IMG/VR virus record: IMGVR_UViG_3300017950_000014
Coordinates: 1 to 48,090 of that record
DNA length: 48,090 nt
Strand: one strand, 5' to 3'
DNA from: a virus
Below the pieces are notes generated by a model. That model was not told the origin of the DNA. It saw only the letters and a list, made by a program, of their open reading frames with translations, and ran no database searches. Of this stretch, positions 1 to 6,587 are shown one piece after another; the stretch's first letter is position 1, and each line of letters begins with the position of its first letter. Position numbers and translations under genes: made by a program.

Positions 1-74
1 CACGACAAATGGCTAAACGTAAAGCTGAACAAGAAGCAGCAGAAAAAGCAGCTATTCTTAAAAAGAAAAAATAA
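1..74 (+). CDS. C-terminal tail of an unidentified upstream gene (partial)
   Basis: An open frame enters from the left edge and stops with TAA at 72-74. The visible 23 residues are highly charged, Lys/Ala/Glu-rich, and end in four lysines, so they resemble a disordered or helical tail. Because nrdB follows shortly, the missing gene could be a nucleotide-metabolism gene such as the large reductase subunit, but this tail has no cysteine pair typical of NrdA C-termini and identity cannot be claimed. An ATG at 9-11 would also allow a separate 21-residue peptide. Confidence 0.5.
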   Translation, partial: RQMAKRKAEQEAAEKAAILKKKK

Positions 75-85
75 TAGGTAAAAAG

Positions 86-355
86 ATGTCAAAAAAGAAG
101 CGTATGGGTAAAAGCACAGGCCCTTCTAAAGGCGAGCGTAAGAGTGTTAGCTTGATTAATCGTGTACATAAAGATGAGCGTTTAGGTTATCAATATGATT
201 CAGCTATTCGTAAAATTAAAGCTTATTTTAAAGGTAAGCGAACTGTAGTTAAAGTACCTTCTGCTACTAATCCTCACATTCTTGAAAAGCTTGATGCTAA
301 TCAAGTATGGGGTGATTGGAGAGGTAGAGATTTTGAGAAAAAGAGAAAACAATGA
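86..355 (+). CDS. Small basic protein upstream of nrdB, unknown function
   Basis: This 89-residue protein is strongly basic, with Lys/Arg-rich ends and a middle segment rich in Lys, Tyr and Arg. No enzyme motif is visible. AGGTAAAA lies just upstream of the ATG. Its stop overlaps the nrdB start as ATGA, so the two are probably translationally coupled. The tight link to nrdB suggests a role near nucleotide metabolism or simply co-expression. A nucleic-acid-binding role would fit the charge but is inference. Confidence 0.75.
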   Translation: MSKKKRMGKSTGPSKGERKSVSLINRVHKDERLGYQYDSAIRKIKAYFKGKRTVVKVPSATNPHILEKLDANQVWGDWRGRDFEKKRKQ

Positions 356-1341
356 GCTTATTAAAACAATCACTTGTCTATAAACCTTTTAATTATCCTG
401 ATTTTGTAGAAATTACTAAAACCCATGAAGAAATTCATTGGGTTGCTGATGAGGCGGATCTCAGTGAAGATATTACAGATTGGAAAAATAAACTTACAAA
501 GCAAGAAAAAGAATTTGTTAAGAAGATTCTCCAATTATTTACCCAGAGTGATGTCGTCGTGGGGGCTAACTATCATGACTACCTCATCCCAAAGATTAAA
601 AATAATGAAGCGCGTAATATGCTTAGCTCTTTTGCTAATAGGGAGTCTGAGCATCAACGTGCTTATGCTTTGCTTAATGATACTCTAGGCTTTGATGATG
701 AGATCTACTCGGAATTCCTTGAATATAAGGAGATGGCTGATAAAGTTGATCATATGTATGAAAACAGTAACAATTCTCATCATGATCTTGCTGTTACTAT
801 GGCCAAGTCAGTTTTTAACGAAGGCGTTTCTTTATTCGCTAGCTTCGTTATGCTTCTTAATCTTCAGCGTTATGGTAAGCTTAAAGGGATGAATACTATT
901 GTTGAATGGTCTATCCGTGATGAGACTATGCATGTTGATGGTATTTCTAAGATGTTTCGTATTTTTTGTGAAGAACACCCACGAATTGTTAATGATGAAT
1001 TAAAGAAAAGTATTTATGACATTGCAAGACAAACAGTAAAATTAGAAGATAAATTTATTCATTTAGCTTTTAAAAATAATGATATTCAAGGTATTGAAGA
1101 ACAAGAAGTTAAAGATTATATTCGTTATATTGCTGATAGGCGTCTTATTCAACTTGGTTTAAAACCTAATTGGAAACAAAAAGAAAATCCTTTGCCTTGG
1201 CTAGAATATATCCTTAATGGTGCTTCTCATGATAACTTTTTTGAAAAACGAGTTACTGAATATTCTTTAAGCGGAATGACAGGTGATTGGGGCTGGGGAG
1301 ATACTGAAGATGATTTAACAGAACTTGCAGGTGCTGCTTAA
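352..1341 (+). CDS. nrdB: Ribonucleoside-diphosphate reductase class I beta subunit (NrdB)
   Basis: The protein (329 residues, normal for the family) supplies the radical cofactor used by the alpha subunit to reduce ribonucleotides to deoxyribonucleotides for phage DNA synthesis. All six metal ligands can be placed against E. coli NrdB: Asp67, Glu98, His101, Glu157, Glu191 and His194; the Asp67-Glu98 spacing of 31 equals E. coli D84-E115. The radical tyrosine is present as Tyr105 (pattern ExxHxxxY), so a tyrosyl-radical di-iron or related cofactor is expected. The C-terminus is acidic (TEDDLTEL), as expected for the tail that docks on NrdA. No alpha subunit is visible in the window; it is presumably upstream. 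The start overlaps the previous stop. Confidence 0.97.
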   Translation: MSLLKQSLVYKPFNYPDFVEITKTHEEIHWVADEADLSEDITDWKNKLTKQEKEFVKKILQLFTQSDVVVGANYHDYLIPKIKNNEARNMLSSFANRESEHQRAYALLNDTLGFDDEIYSEFLEYKEMADKVDHMYENSNNSHHDLAVTMAKSVFNEGVSLFASFVMLLNLQRYGKLKGMNTIVEWSIRDETMHVDGISKMFRIFCEEHPRIVNDELKKSIYDIARQTVKLEDKFIHLAFKNNDIQGIEEQEVKDYIRYIADRRLIQLGLKPNWKQKENPLPWLEYILNGASHDNFFEKRVTEYSLSGMTGDWGWGDTEDDLTELAGAA

Positions 1342-1343
1342 AA

Positions 1344-1517
1344 ATGTGGTTACTATTTATTATTAGTATCTTTGAAGGAACCTATGGTGTAAGTGCTAAT
1401 GGCCCTTATCCTAGCATGGCAAAATGTTTTAAAGTTAGAGAAGCATTATTAAAAACTTATGAAAAACCTAAAATTAATTATGAAGCAGTATGTGTTAGGA
1501 CTGATCAAGTAAAATGA
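1344..1517 (+). CDS. Short two-cysteine protein, unknown
   Basis: The 57-residue frame starts 3 nt after the nrdB stop and ends in an ATGA overlap with the next frame. It has a hydrophobic first strand (WLLFIISIF) and two cysteines (Cys28 and Cys50) in a layout similar to the protein at 6334-6576: hydrophobic start, central Cys in a helix, late Cys. The two may belong to one family of small phage proteins. A weak secretion or membrane signal is possible. Function is unknown. Confidence 0.6.
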   Translation: MWLLFIISIFEGTYGVSANGPYPSMAKCFKVREALLKTYEKPKINYEAVCVRTDQVK

Positions 1518-1648
1518 ATAATTTTAAAGGAACAAAAGAGGACTTAATAGAATTAATTGCAAAACAAAAAAGAGAATTAAAAGTTAAACTTAAAACTAAA
1601 AAGAGAGACATTAATGAATCCAGTTTGGCGAGTAGTTCGAATGACTAG
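1514..1648 (+). CDS. Small Lys-rich helical protein, unknown
   Basis: This 44-residue frame starts within the previous stop (ATGA). Its first 30 residues look like one amphipathic helix rich in Lys, Glu and Leu; the end is Ser-rich. Support is the tight overlap and phage-like composition only. Confidence 0.45.
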   Translation: MNNFKGTKEDLIELIAKQKRELKVKLKTKKRDINESSLASSSND

Positions 1649-1739
1649 TCCTTTAAGGACTGCAAATGAGCAAAATAAGAAACCTAGTAGCAAAGCACGC
1701 TTTGAAGTTCAACAAAAACAAAGTACAAAAAAATCTTAA
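1614..1739 (+). CDS. Possible 41-residue basic peptide, unknown
   Basis: The frame begins with MNPVWRVVRM and continues as a polar Gln/Lys-rich tail. It overlaps the end of the preceding frame and most of the following one in other frames, so at most some of these overlapping readings are real. Function unknown. Confidence 0.35.
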   Translation: MNPVWRVVRMTSPLRTANEQNKKPSSKARFEVQQKQSTKKS

Positions 1740-1806
1740 AAAAGATTTTAAAAAAGGTTACATTAAACATAAAAGCCCGGACTTTCGTTCGGGCAGTTTA
1801 ATTTAA
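1666..1806 (+). CDS. Small basic phage protein with NxVAKHxxKFN signature
   Basis: This 46-residue frame contains NLVAKHALKFNKNKV followed by a Lys-rich stretch ending near KKGYIKHK. I recognise this layout (VAKH..KFN near the start, then a KxGxxKHK end) as common in very small basic phage proteins of unknown function, which makes it the best of the overlapping short frames here. Its last third runs through the hairpin at 1775-1794, which is unusual. A nucleic-acid-binding role would fit the charge but is unproven. Confidence 0.5.
   Translation: MSKIRNLVAKHALKFNKNKVQKNLKKDFKKGYIKHKSPDFRSGSLI
1775..1794 (+). terminator. Hairpin, possible terminator
   Basis: GCCCGGAC-TTTC-GTTCGGGC forms an 8-bp stem with one G-T wobble and a TTTC loop. 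It is followed by AGTTTAATTT, so the U-tract is weak. It separates the nrdB group from the gene at 1816. Confidence 0.55.
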
Positions 1807-1815
1807 GAGGTTACT

Positions 1816-2244
1816 ATGAAAAAGATACCTATAAAATTTGATTGTCTTAGTATAGATGTACCAACAGGCTTATTAAAAACAGATTGTCCTGTTACATTAA
1901 TTTATTTATTTACTAGAGAAGGTATTCTTTATTATGGTTTAACAGGAATGCCTGAAAAATTAGAATCTTACGAAATAAAAAAAGAACCTTACCCTATATG
2001 TCTTTTTGAAGAAGTAATAATGCATTCACAAACTGATGATGACATTATAGAATTTATGCAATTATCTGTTAGTAATACGAATTATATTTTTGATGATAAT
2101 ATTTACCAGTATTATGGAAGATTAGACTTTAAAACAAAAAGTTATGAAAGATATAAATTACCTACAATGGAAGGGGAACCTGCTTACTTAGATGGTGGTG
2201 GTATAATAACTAACATTAAATATGGATATGAAAGAAATGACTAA
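1816..2244 (+). CDS. Hypothetical protein, 142 residues
   Basis: AAGAGG precedes the ATG. The sequence looks like a compact alpha/beta protein with aromatic strands (LIYLF, ILYYGLTG) and an acidic middle. It overlaps the AAA+ ATPase gene by 23 nt, suggesting co-translation and possibly a shared function as adaptor or substrate. No known motif is recognised. Confidence 0.75.
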   Translation: MKKIPIKFDCLSIDVPTGLLKTDCPVTLIYLFTREGILYYGLTGMPEKLESYEIKKEPYPICLFEEVIMHSQTDDDIIEFMQLSVSNTNYIFDDNIYQYYGRLDFKTKSYERYKLPTMEGEPAYLDGGGIITNIKYGYERND

Positions 2245-3148
2245 AGATGAATTTGATAGTATCCTAGAGGCAGTAAGAGAATTAATTACAGAATCTTTAA
2301 ATGGAAAATACCAAACTAAAGACGAAGATAATACTGTTACTCAAAAAGATTATTTAAATAATTTAATTAATAAAACTAAAATTTTACAATTAGATGATAT
2401 TGAAGAAGATGTTATTGAAGTTAGATCTAATGTTGATTTGTCTTTAATTAATGTAAATCCTTCTGCATCTGAAATTATTAATAAAATAAAAGCAATTAAA
2501 AAGAAGCCATTGAACAAACAACCAAAAGTAATTACCTGTTTATTTCATGGTGCTCCAGGCACAGGTAAAACAACTATGGCTACTGAGATTGTAAAATCTT
2601 TAGGTAAAAAAGCATTAATTAGATCTTATGCAGATATCCAATCTAAATATGTAGGTGAAGGTGAGAAAAGATTACAAGCTTTGTTTGCAGAAGCCCGTGA
2701 AAAAGATAAAGTTTTAATTTTAGATGAATGTGACGCTCTTATGGCTTCTAGAGAAGCTTCTACTAAAGAGTGGCAACAATCTATGACTAACCAATTTTTA
2801 ACAGAATTAGATAAACATCACGGTATATTCATAGCTACTACTAATTTTGTTGAAAGATTAGATGCTGCTTGTTTAAGACGTCTATTTTTAAAATTAGAAT
2901 TTAAATGGATGACTAATGAACAAAAAAATAAAGCATTTAAAATCTTCTTTAATAGAAAAATTAATAATATTCCAGTAGATTTTTTAACAGCAGGTGATTT
3001 TAAAGCTGTAAAAGAAAGGTCTTTATACGAGCCTACTACTAAAATTACAAATAATAACTATATTAAATTATTAAAAGAAGAAGTAGAATATAAAAAGAAA
3101 ACAATTAAAGAAGTAAATGAAGCTACTAAACGAAAAATAGGTTTTTAA
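2222..3148 (+). CDS. AAA+ ATPase
   Basis: The 308-residue protein has one classic AAA module: Walker A GAPGTGKTT at 110-118, a pore-loop-like KYVGEGE at 142-148, Walker B VLILDECD at 164-171, sensor-1 Asn208 (IATTN) and an arginine-finger pair Arg219-Arg220. The order and pore loop resemble FtsH/katanin-like AAA proteins that thread or remodel protein substrates, but no protease domain is attached. The N-terminal 100 residues are a helical substrate or oligomerisation region. The start is uncertain: ATGs at 2222, 2228 and 2237 all overlap the previous gene. The substrate is unknown. Confidence 0.9.
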   Translation: MDMKEMTKDEFDSILEAVRELITESLNGKYQTKDEDNTVTQKDYLNNLINKTKILQLDDIEEDVIEVRSNVDLSLINVNPSASEIINKIKAIKKKPLNKQPKVITCLFHGAPGTGKTTMATEIVKSLGKKALIRSYADIQSKYVGEGEKRLQALFAEAREKDKVLILDECDALMASREASTKEWQQSMTNQFLTELDKHHGIFIATTNFVERLDAACLRRLFLKLEFKWMTNEQKNKAFKIFFNRKINNIPVDFLTAGDFKAVKERSLYEPTTKITNNNYIKLLKEEVEYKKKTIKEVNEATKRKIGF

Positions 3149-3298
3149 ATGAATAAAATGCCATTATTTTTTGTATTAATTTTGGCATTAATCTTAATAT
3201 TTTATGAAGAAACTAAATTATCACATTCACAAAGATTAAAAAAACGTATTGCTTATGCAGTTCCTGCTAAAATTATTAAAATAACTCTAATAATTTAA
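3149..3298 (+). CDS. Small single-pass membrane protein
   Basis: The 49-residue frame starts directly after the ATPase stop. It has one hydrophobic helix (about residues 4-19) followed by a Lys/Arg-rich cytoplasmic-type segment, so the N-out/C-in orientation is likely. Function unknown. Confidence 0.6.
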   Translation: MNKMPLFFVLILALILIFYEETKLSHSQRLKKRIAYAVPAKIIKITLII

Positions 3299-3309
3299 GG
3301 AGATTATTT

Positions 3310-3504
3310 ATGACTTGGAATAAAATTCGTAAAGATTATCAAGAAAGAATTACTCATTACGAAAATAATATCGCTTATCATTTAGAACAATGGACTGTAA
3401 CCGGAAATCCTGAACATAAACTTTTTGCAGACCATGACATTAAACAACTAAATGAAATCAAAAATTATATTTTAAAGAAAGAAAAAGAGCAAGGATTATA
3501 CTAA
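3310..3504 (+). CDS. Hypothetical helical protein, 64 residues
   Basis: AAGGAG lies 7 nt upstream of the ATG, a good ribosome site. The protein is soluble, rich in Glu, Lys, His and Tyr, and probably two helices. The stop overlaps the next start (TAATG). No family recognised. Confidence 0.7.
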   Translation: MTWNKIRKDYQERITHYENNIAYHLEQWTVTGNPEHKLFADHDIKQLNEIKNYILKKEKEQGLY

Positions 3505-3674
3505 TGCACTTTGCAGATCTTTATTTAGCCGCTATCCTTGATGATAATTTACCAGAGTCTGTCACTCTGTCACCAGAAGAGCTTTTTCATATAGAGGATA
3601 TGACCATGTATATGCTTGAACAAAGAGCCTTAAAGAATGGCACTCTTGTGGTTGATATTGAAATGGTACACTAA
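3504..3674 (+). CDS. Hypothetical acidic protein, 56 residues
   Basis: The frame is joined by TAATG overlaps at both ends, which supports it as a real gene. It is acidic and probably helical in the middle (SPEELFHIEDMTMYMLEQ). Function unknown. Confidence 0.6.
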   Translation: MHFADLYLAAILDDNLPESVTLSPEELFHIEDMTMYMLEQRALKNGTLVVDIEMVH

Positions 3675-4078
3675 TGAATTTATATATAGAGATAAATGGC
3701 GATGCTGATAAAGAAGAAATTAAAGAATATATAGAAAAGAATTATTTAACTAAAGAACAAATTAAACATATTATAACAGATTTTGACGACACATTATTAT
3801 TAGAGTTTTCTCAATGGCCTTATGATTACTATGAAGAATTCATGGATACAGAAAAATTTAATATGATATTTTATAATTTAGTTTATAATAATTTTTCTAA
3901 ACAACAACAAGAATTTTTAAGAGGCTTTAATATAAGTTCTTTTTTAGCAGAGCATATAGATGAATGTATGCGAGACTCCATTGAAGAAATTTTAATAAGC
4001 TATGTTAATGAGCACCTTAAAGAAGATGAAGATCTCTCTTTACGTCTTATGCAACTAAAAATGGGAGTTGCTAATTAA
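3674..4078 (+). CDS. Hypothetical acidic protein, 134 residues
   Basis: The protein is acidic, rich in Tyr, Phe and Glu, and predicted mostly helical. No catalytic pattern stands out. It sits in a chain of overlapping early-type genes directly before the phosphate transporter-like gene. Confidence 0.7.
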   Translation: MNLYIEINGDADKEEIKEYIEKNYLTKEQIKHIITDFDDTLLLEFSQWPYDYYEEFMDTEKFNMIFYNLVYNNFSKQQQEFLRGFNISSFLAEHIDECMRDSIEEILISYVNEHLKEDEDLSLRLMQLKMGVAN

Positions 4079-4552
4079 ATGAAAACAAAATTGTGGAAAA
4101 AGGTAAAGAGAATGGAACTTAATAATCCCATAATACAAGTTATGATTGGACTTGTAATATTTTATATCGGCTTAAAAATGTTTTCTGGCGGTATGAAATC
4201 AATGGGAAATATAGAACACTTATCATGGTTTATTGGTAATCCTTTATACATGTTTGCTGGTGGTATTGTAATGACTTTACTATGGCAATCTTCTTCATTA
4301 TCTACTACTGCCATTATTGCTTTAGTAGCTTCTGGAGCAGTTCCTTTACCTGCAGCTATAGCAGCTGTATTAGGCGCTAATTTAGGCACAACAGGTACTA
4401 TATGGTTAGCAGGCTTATTAGTTTCAGATGGTATGCCTAAAGGTGATACTCTAAGAATTGCTATGGCTCATACAGGCGTTAATTTAATAATGGCTTTATC
4501 TTTATTACCTTTTGTACATCATATATCAAGATTTTTAACACGTTTTACTTAA
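4079..4552 (+). CDS. Half-size Na+/phosphate cotransporter-like membrane protein
   Basis: The sequence carries the signature of one Na/Pi-cotransporter (NptA/YjbB, PF02690-type) repeat: a GLKMFSGGMK helix, QSSS at 70-73 and GANLGTT at 99-105, with at least three or four hydrophobic segments. Cellular members have two inverted copies and are much longer; here only one copy (157 residues) is encoded, so it would have to work as a dimer or act as a modulator. Likely location is the inner membrane and likely role is phosphate uptake during infection, both inferred. A second start at 4112 has a better upstream AAAGAG. Phosphate supply for DNA synthesis would fit the nearby nucleotide reductase. 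Confidence 0.85.
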   Translation: MKTKLWKKVKRMELNNPIIQVMIGLVIFYIGLKMFSGGMKSMGNIEHLSWFIGNPLYMFAGGIVMTLLWQSSSLSTTAIIALVASGAVPLPAAIAAVLGANLGTTGTIWLAGLLVSDGMPKGDTLRIAMAHTGVNLIMALSLLPFVHHISRFLTRFT

Positions 4553-4596
4553 ATAAATTATAAATATATTATTTAAATTAATGGATTATTATTTAA

Positions 4597-4968
4597 ATGA
4601 AAGTAAAAATTATAGCTCATTGGAAACATGGATTTATTATGGAAGATGACTTAGAGTTATCAGAAGGTAATAATGCTACTTTCAATCCAGAAAAATTATG
4701 TACTTATTATAACAATGTAAAAAACATTAATAATTGGTGGATTACTGATGAACGGGGAAACACTCTATACTCCAAAGAAAAACCCTTTAAACGAACAATA
4801 CAGAAAACTAAGTTTGAAAGAGTTAAGAAAGAAAAGAATTATTCTAAACTCTCTAAAGAAAAACTAATAGAAGAAATTAAACTATTAATGAAAGAACATA
4901 AAAATGCTACTAAAGTAGCTAATATAGTTGGTAAATCACCAACATTTGTAAGAACACATATTAAGTAG
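4597..4968 (+). CDS. Basic protein with C-terminal helix-turn-helix-like segment
   Basis: This 123-residue protein has a beta-rich N-terminal part with several Trp and Tyr residues, a basic linker around 68-90 and a C-terminal segment (NATKVANIVGKSPTFVRTHI) that reads like a helix-turn-helix of the kind that chooses between similar DNA sites. It is the last gene before the repeat-rich non-coding region, so a DNA-binding or regulatory role there is plausible but unproven. Confidence 0.7.
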   Translation: MKVKIIAHWKHGFIMEDDLELSEGNNATFNPEKLCTYYNNVKNINNWWITDERGNTLYSKEKPFKRTIQKTKFERVKKEKNYSKLSKEKLIEEIKLLMKEHKNATKVANIVGKSPTFVRTHIK

Positions 4969-4994
4969 TATACCCTAAATACACTAACTAATAA

Positions 4995-5035
4995 AGCCCC
5001 TTAGATCTACCTACTACAGGTATTTCTAAGGGGCT
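4995..5035 (+). terminator. Strong hairpin terminator
   Basis: AGCCCCTTAGA (4995-5005) pairs perfectly with TCTAAGGGGCT (5025-5035), an 11-bp stem with a 19-nt loop. On the + strand a long T-run follows about 15 nt later; on the minus strand CTTTATTAG follows. It ends the early gene group and could also stop leftward transcription from the motif at 5233-5245. Confidence 0.8.
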
Positions 5036-5084
5036 ATTAGTATTAAATATTTTTTTTATCTTATTATGTATAACAAAGAAGAGA

Positions 5085-5215
5085 GATATACTACCAAGTA
5101 TAACTACCAGTATACACCTAGTAATAACACCTAGTATTACTACTAGTGATTACGACTAGTACTACTAGTAGTATTACTACTAGTTATTACTTATAGTATA
5201 TACTTATAGTAGTAT
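5085..5215. repeat. CTAGTA/TAGTATTAC-rich low-complexity DNA
   Basis: About 130 bp consist of imperfect, partly palindromic repeats of CTAGTA, TATTACTA and CTTATAGTA. There is no coding potential. Such easily melted AT-rich repeats next to iterons are typical of replication origins, but this is inference. Confidence 0.7.
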
Positions 5216-5232
5216 TATTTTCAGGGACCTCT

Positions 5233-5245
5233 TCTTTATGGCGCT
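5233..5245 (-). promoter_or_regulatory. Dispersed 13-bp motif copy 1 (AGCGCCATAAAGA, leftward)
   Basis: Read on the minus strand the sequence is ATTCAGCGCCATAAAGAAG. It matches the copies at 5349, 23181 and 43254. It faces left, away from the iteron array and opposite to copy 2. No gene lies on the minus strand downstream, so if it is a promoter it makes an untranslated transcript toward the terminator at 4995-5035. Confidence 0.5.
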
Positions 5246-5263
5246 GAATATTTAACTTAGGGT

Positions 5264-5346
5264 GATACTGAGGGTAAGCTTGGGGTTTACTAGGGGTAGA
5301 CTTGGGGTGTACTAGAGGTAGACTTGGGGTGGTACTGAGGGTAAAT
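5264..5346. repeat. 22-bp iteron array, nearly four copies
   Basis: Units at 5264-5285, 5286-5307, 5308-5329 and 5330-5346 (partial) share TACTnRGGGTARrCTTGGGG. Exact 22-bp spacing keeps the repeats on one helical face, as in initiator or repressor binding arrays. The array is bracketed symmetrically by divergent copies of the AGCRCCATAAAGA motif. A role as origin iterons or an operator controlling divergent promoters is inferred. Confidence 0.8.
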
Positions 5347-5348
5347 AT

Positions 5349-5361
5349 AGCACCATAAAGA
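5349..5361 (+). promoter_or_regulatory. Dispersed 13-bp motif copy 2 (AGCACCATAAAGA, rightward)
   Basis: This copy faces right from the iteron array and is followed at 5369-5392 by an AT-rich inverted repeat beginning and ending in CAAT and ATTG. The next gene downstream is the holin candidate at 5797. See copies at 5233, 23181 and 43254. Confidence 0.55.
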
Positions 5362-5390
5362 TGAAAATCAATCAAAAATCAATTTTTTAT

Positions 5391-5430
5391 TGTGGGACAA
5401 AGTGGGAGAAAGTGTCTTAAAGTGGGAATT
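5391..5430. repeat. Four 10-bp tandem repeats (AGTGGGANAA)
   Basis: TGTGGGACAA, AGTGGGAGAA, AGTGTCTTAA and AGTGGGAATT follow one another in exact 10-bp steps, about one helical turn. The third unit is diverged. This is consistent with cooperative protein binding; the protein is unknown. Confidence 0.7.
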
Positions 5431-5749
5431 ATTTCCTTATTAAGGGCTTTTTTCAATGTTTATAGCAACATTAGTATAAACGCGCATAGACTTTTAGAAG
5501 AGATAGACGATCGACTTAGACTGTTTACCTTCAGTATAACACTACATGGCACAGATTTACTGTGAGCATACATGCAGTTACTGGAGGTAGCCGATGAGTC
5601 GTTACTTGAAGTAAACCGGCGGCGAAAAGGTTTTACTAACAGTAGTACTTTGCAGTACACTAGCAGTAAAGCCCCACCCCCCGGTTTACTTTAGGTAGTT
5701 TGTTTTTCTTTGCCTCACCCACTCTACGCACTTGCCAAACTTTATAACC
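5431..5749. other. Gene-free region with degenerate TTACT..AG repeats
   Basis: No convincing gene is present on either strand. Seven degenerate copies of the pattern TTACTNNNAG can be seen (about 5523, 5556, 5576, 5600, 5631, 5645 and 5684), one inside the quasi-palindrome GTTACTTGAAGTAAAC, and a C-run at 5674-5682. GC content is higher than in the neighbouring genes. It may be part of an origin or control region, or an untranslated RNA starting at the motif at 5349. Confidence 0.45.
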
Positions 5750-5785
5750 AAGCCGACAAACTGCTAGCGCAGTATAGCTCGGCTT
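5750..5785 (+). other. Two-level hairpin in the leader of the holin candidate
   Basis: AAGCCGA (5750-5756) pairs with TCGGCTT (5779-5785), enclosing an inner CTGC-TAGC-GCAG hairpin (5761-5772). The outer stem ends immediately before the AAGGG ribosome site of the gene at 5797, so it could affect its translation. There is no U-tract, so simple termination is unlikely. Confidence 0.5.
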
Positions 5786-5796
5786 AAGGGATATTT

Positions 5797-6117
5797 ATGA
5801 AAGATAGCGACTTACACGTTTATGACCTTAACGGAGACGGTGTTCTCGATAAGGAAGAAAGAAAGATTATGTTAGATGATATGCGCCGTAAAATGGAAGA
5901 CGACGATGCGCAACGAGATAGCATCCGGAAAATGGCGTGGTTTGCTCTTATTGGCTTATTGCTTTATCCTTTCGGTATTTTCTGTGCTGACCTGTTTGGC
6001 ATGAGCACAGCTGCAAACCTTATTGCAGACATAGCTCCCACTTACTTTGCGTCTATTGCCGTTTTAGTTAGTGCTTTCTTTGGGGCGTCAGCTATCAAGA
6101 CTAATAAAGGGAAATAA
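5797..6117 (+). CDS. EF-hand, two-helix membrane protein (holin candidate)
   Basis: Residues 10-21 form a canonical 12-residue EF-hand calcium loop (D10, N12, D14, G15, D18, E21). A charged segment follows, then two hydrophobic helices at about 46-66 and 82-100 and a Lys-rich end. Small size, two membrane spans and a charged tail fit a holin, the timed pore for host lysis; two more membrane peptides follow directly. No endolysin gene is adjacent in the window. AAGGG precedes the ATG. Holin identity is inference from layout; the EF-hand is seen directly. Confidence 0.75.
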   Translation: MKDSDLHVYDLNGDGVLDKEERKIMLDDMRRKMEDDDAQRDSIRKMAWFALIGLLLYPFGIFCADLFGMSTAANLIADIAPTYFASIAVLVSAFFGASAIKTNKGK

Positions 6118-6118
6118 T

Positions 6119-6193
6119 ATGGCAATGATATCAGGATTAATCGTATCACTATTTTTATTGTGGTTACTAATGGATAATACATATGATAAATGA
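6119..6193 (+). CDS. 24-residue membrane peptide
   Basis: The frame starts 2 nt after the preceding stop and is almost entirely one hydrophobic helix followed by a short charged end (DNTYDK). It overlaps the next mini-frame by 11 nt. Position after a holin candidate suggests a lysis accessory role, unproven. Confidence 0.45.
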   Translation: MAMISGLIVSLFLLWLLMDNTYDK

Positions 6194-6254
6194 AATTAGA
6201 TTTTTACTTACAGTGTGGTCTTTAGCTTTCTTGACCGCATTTGTGGTTAATTAA
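6183..6254 (+). CDS. 23-residue membrane peptide
   Basis: The peptide has a short charged start (MINEIR) and one hydrophobic helix. It follows the preceding membrane peptide with an overlap. It is too short to assign and could be a chance frame. Confidence 0.4.
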   Translation: MINEIRFLLTVWSLAFLTAFVVN

Positions 6255-6333
6255 CAATATCCGCTGATCCCTAGGGTTAAAAAATTTTTTCTTGACTCTA
6301 TAGATGAGCCGATTTACTAAAGGTAACAACCTT

Positions 6334-6576
6334 ATGAAAGAAATACTACTATTACTTGTACTCATAGCACCTGACGGTAATCCTATTAAAACTGGATACT
6401 CCGAAGTAAAATTCACAGACCTTGTTGGATGCTATGAGTTTGTAAATGAAATGGCTCTTAAGAGAAAAGATATTTTACCCAATGGAGTAATGTGGGCGCC
6501 TGATTTTAGATTTATATCAAGAGCGGATGATGGGTCTGCTATTATGGGACAATGTCAAGCACACGAATTTAATTAA
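6334..6576 (+). CDS. Hypothetical protein with hydrophobic start, 80 residues
   Basis: The start at 6334 is preferred over 6304 because AAAGG lies 10 nt upstream and the protein then opens with MKEILLLLVLIAPDG, a signal-like or buried strand. Later it has Cys residues in GCYEFV and GQCQAH. Its layout is like that of the small protein at 1344-1517. Function unknown. Confidence 0.7.
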   Translation: MKEILLLLVLIAPDGNPIKTGYSEVKFTDLVGCYEFVNEMALKRKDILPNGVMWAPDFRFISRADDGSAIMGQCQAHEFN

Positions 6577-6587
6577 TAGGTTTAATT

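Noticed and set aside
5187-5375. Minus-strand frame of 62 residues through the iterons
   Set aside because: Its Pro/Ser/Lys-rich sequence simply mirrors the 22-bp repeats; no ribosome site and no other gene on this strand.
5460-5660. Minus-strand frame of 66 residues
   Set aside because: Ser-rich low-complexity translation of the TTACT repeats, no ribosome site or recognisable pattern.
6288-6306. T7-promoter-like string (CTTGACTCTATAGATGAG)
   Set aside because: It lacks two bases of the T7 core, occurs once, and no second copy was found in the window.
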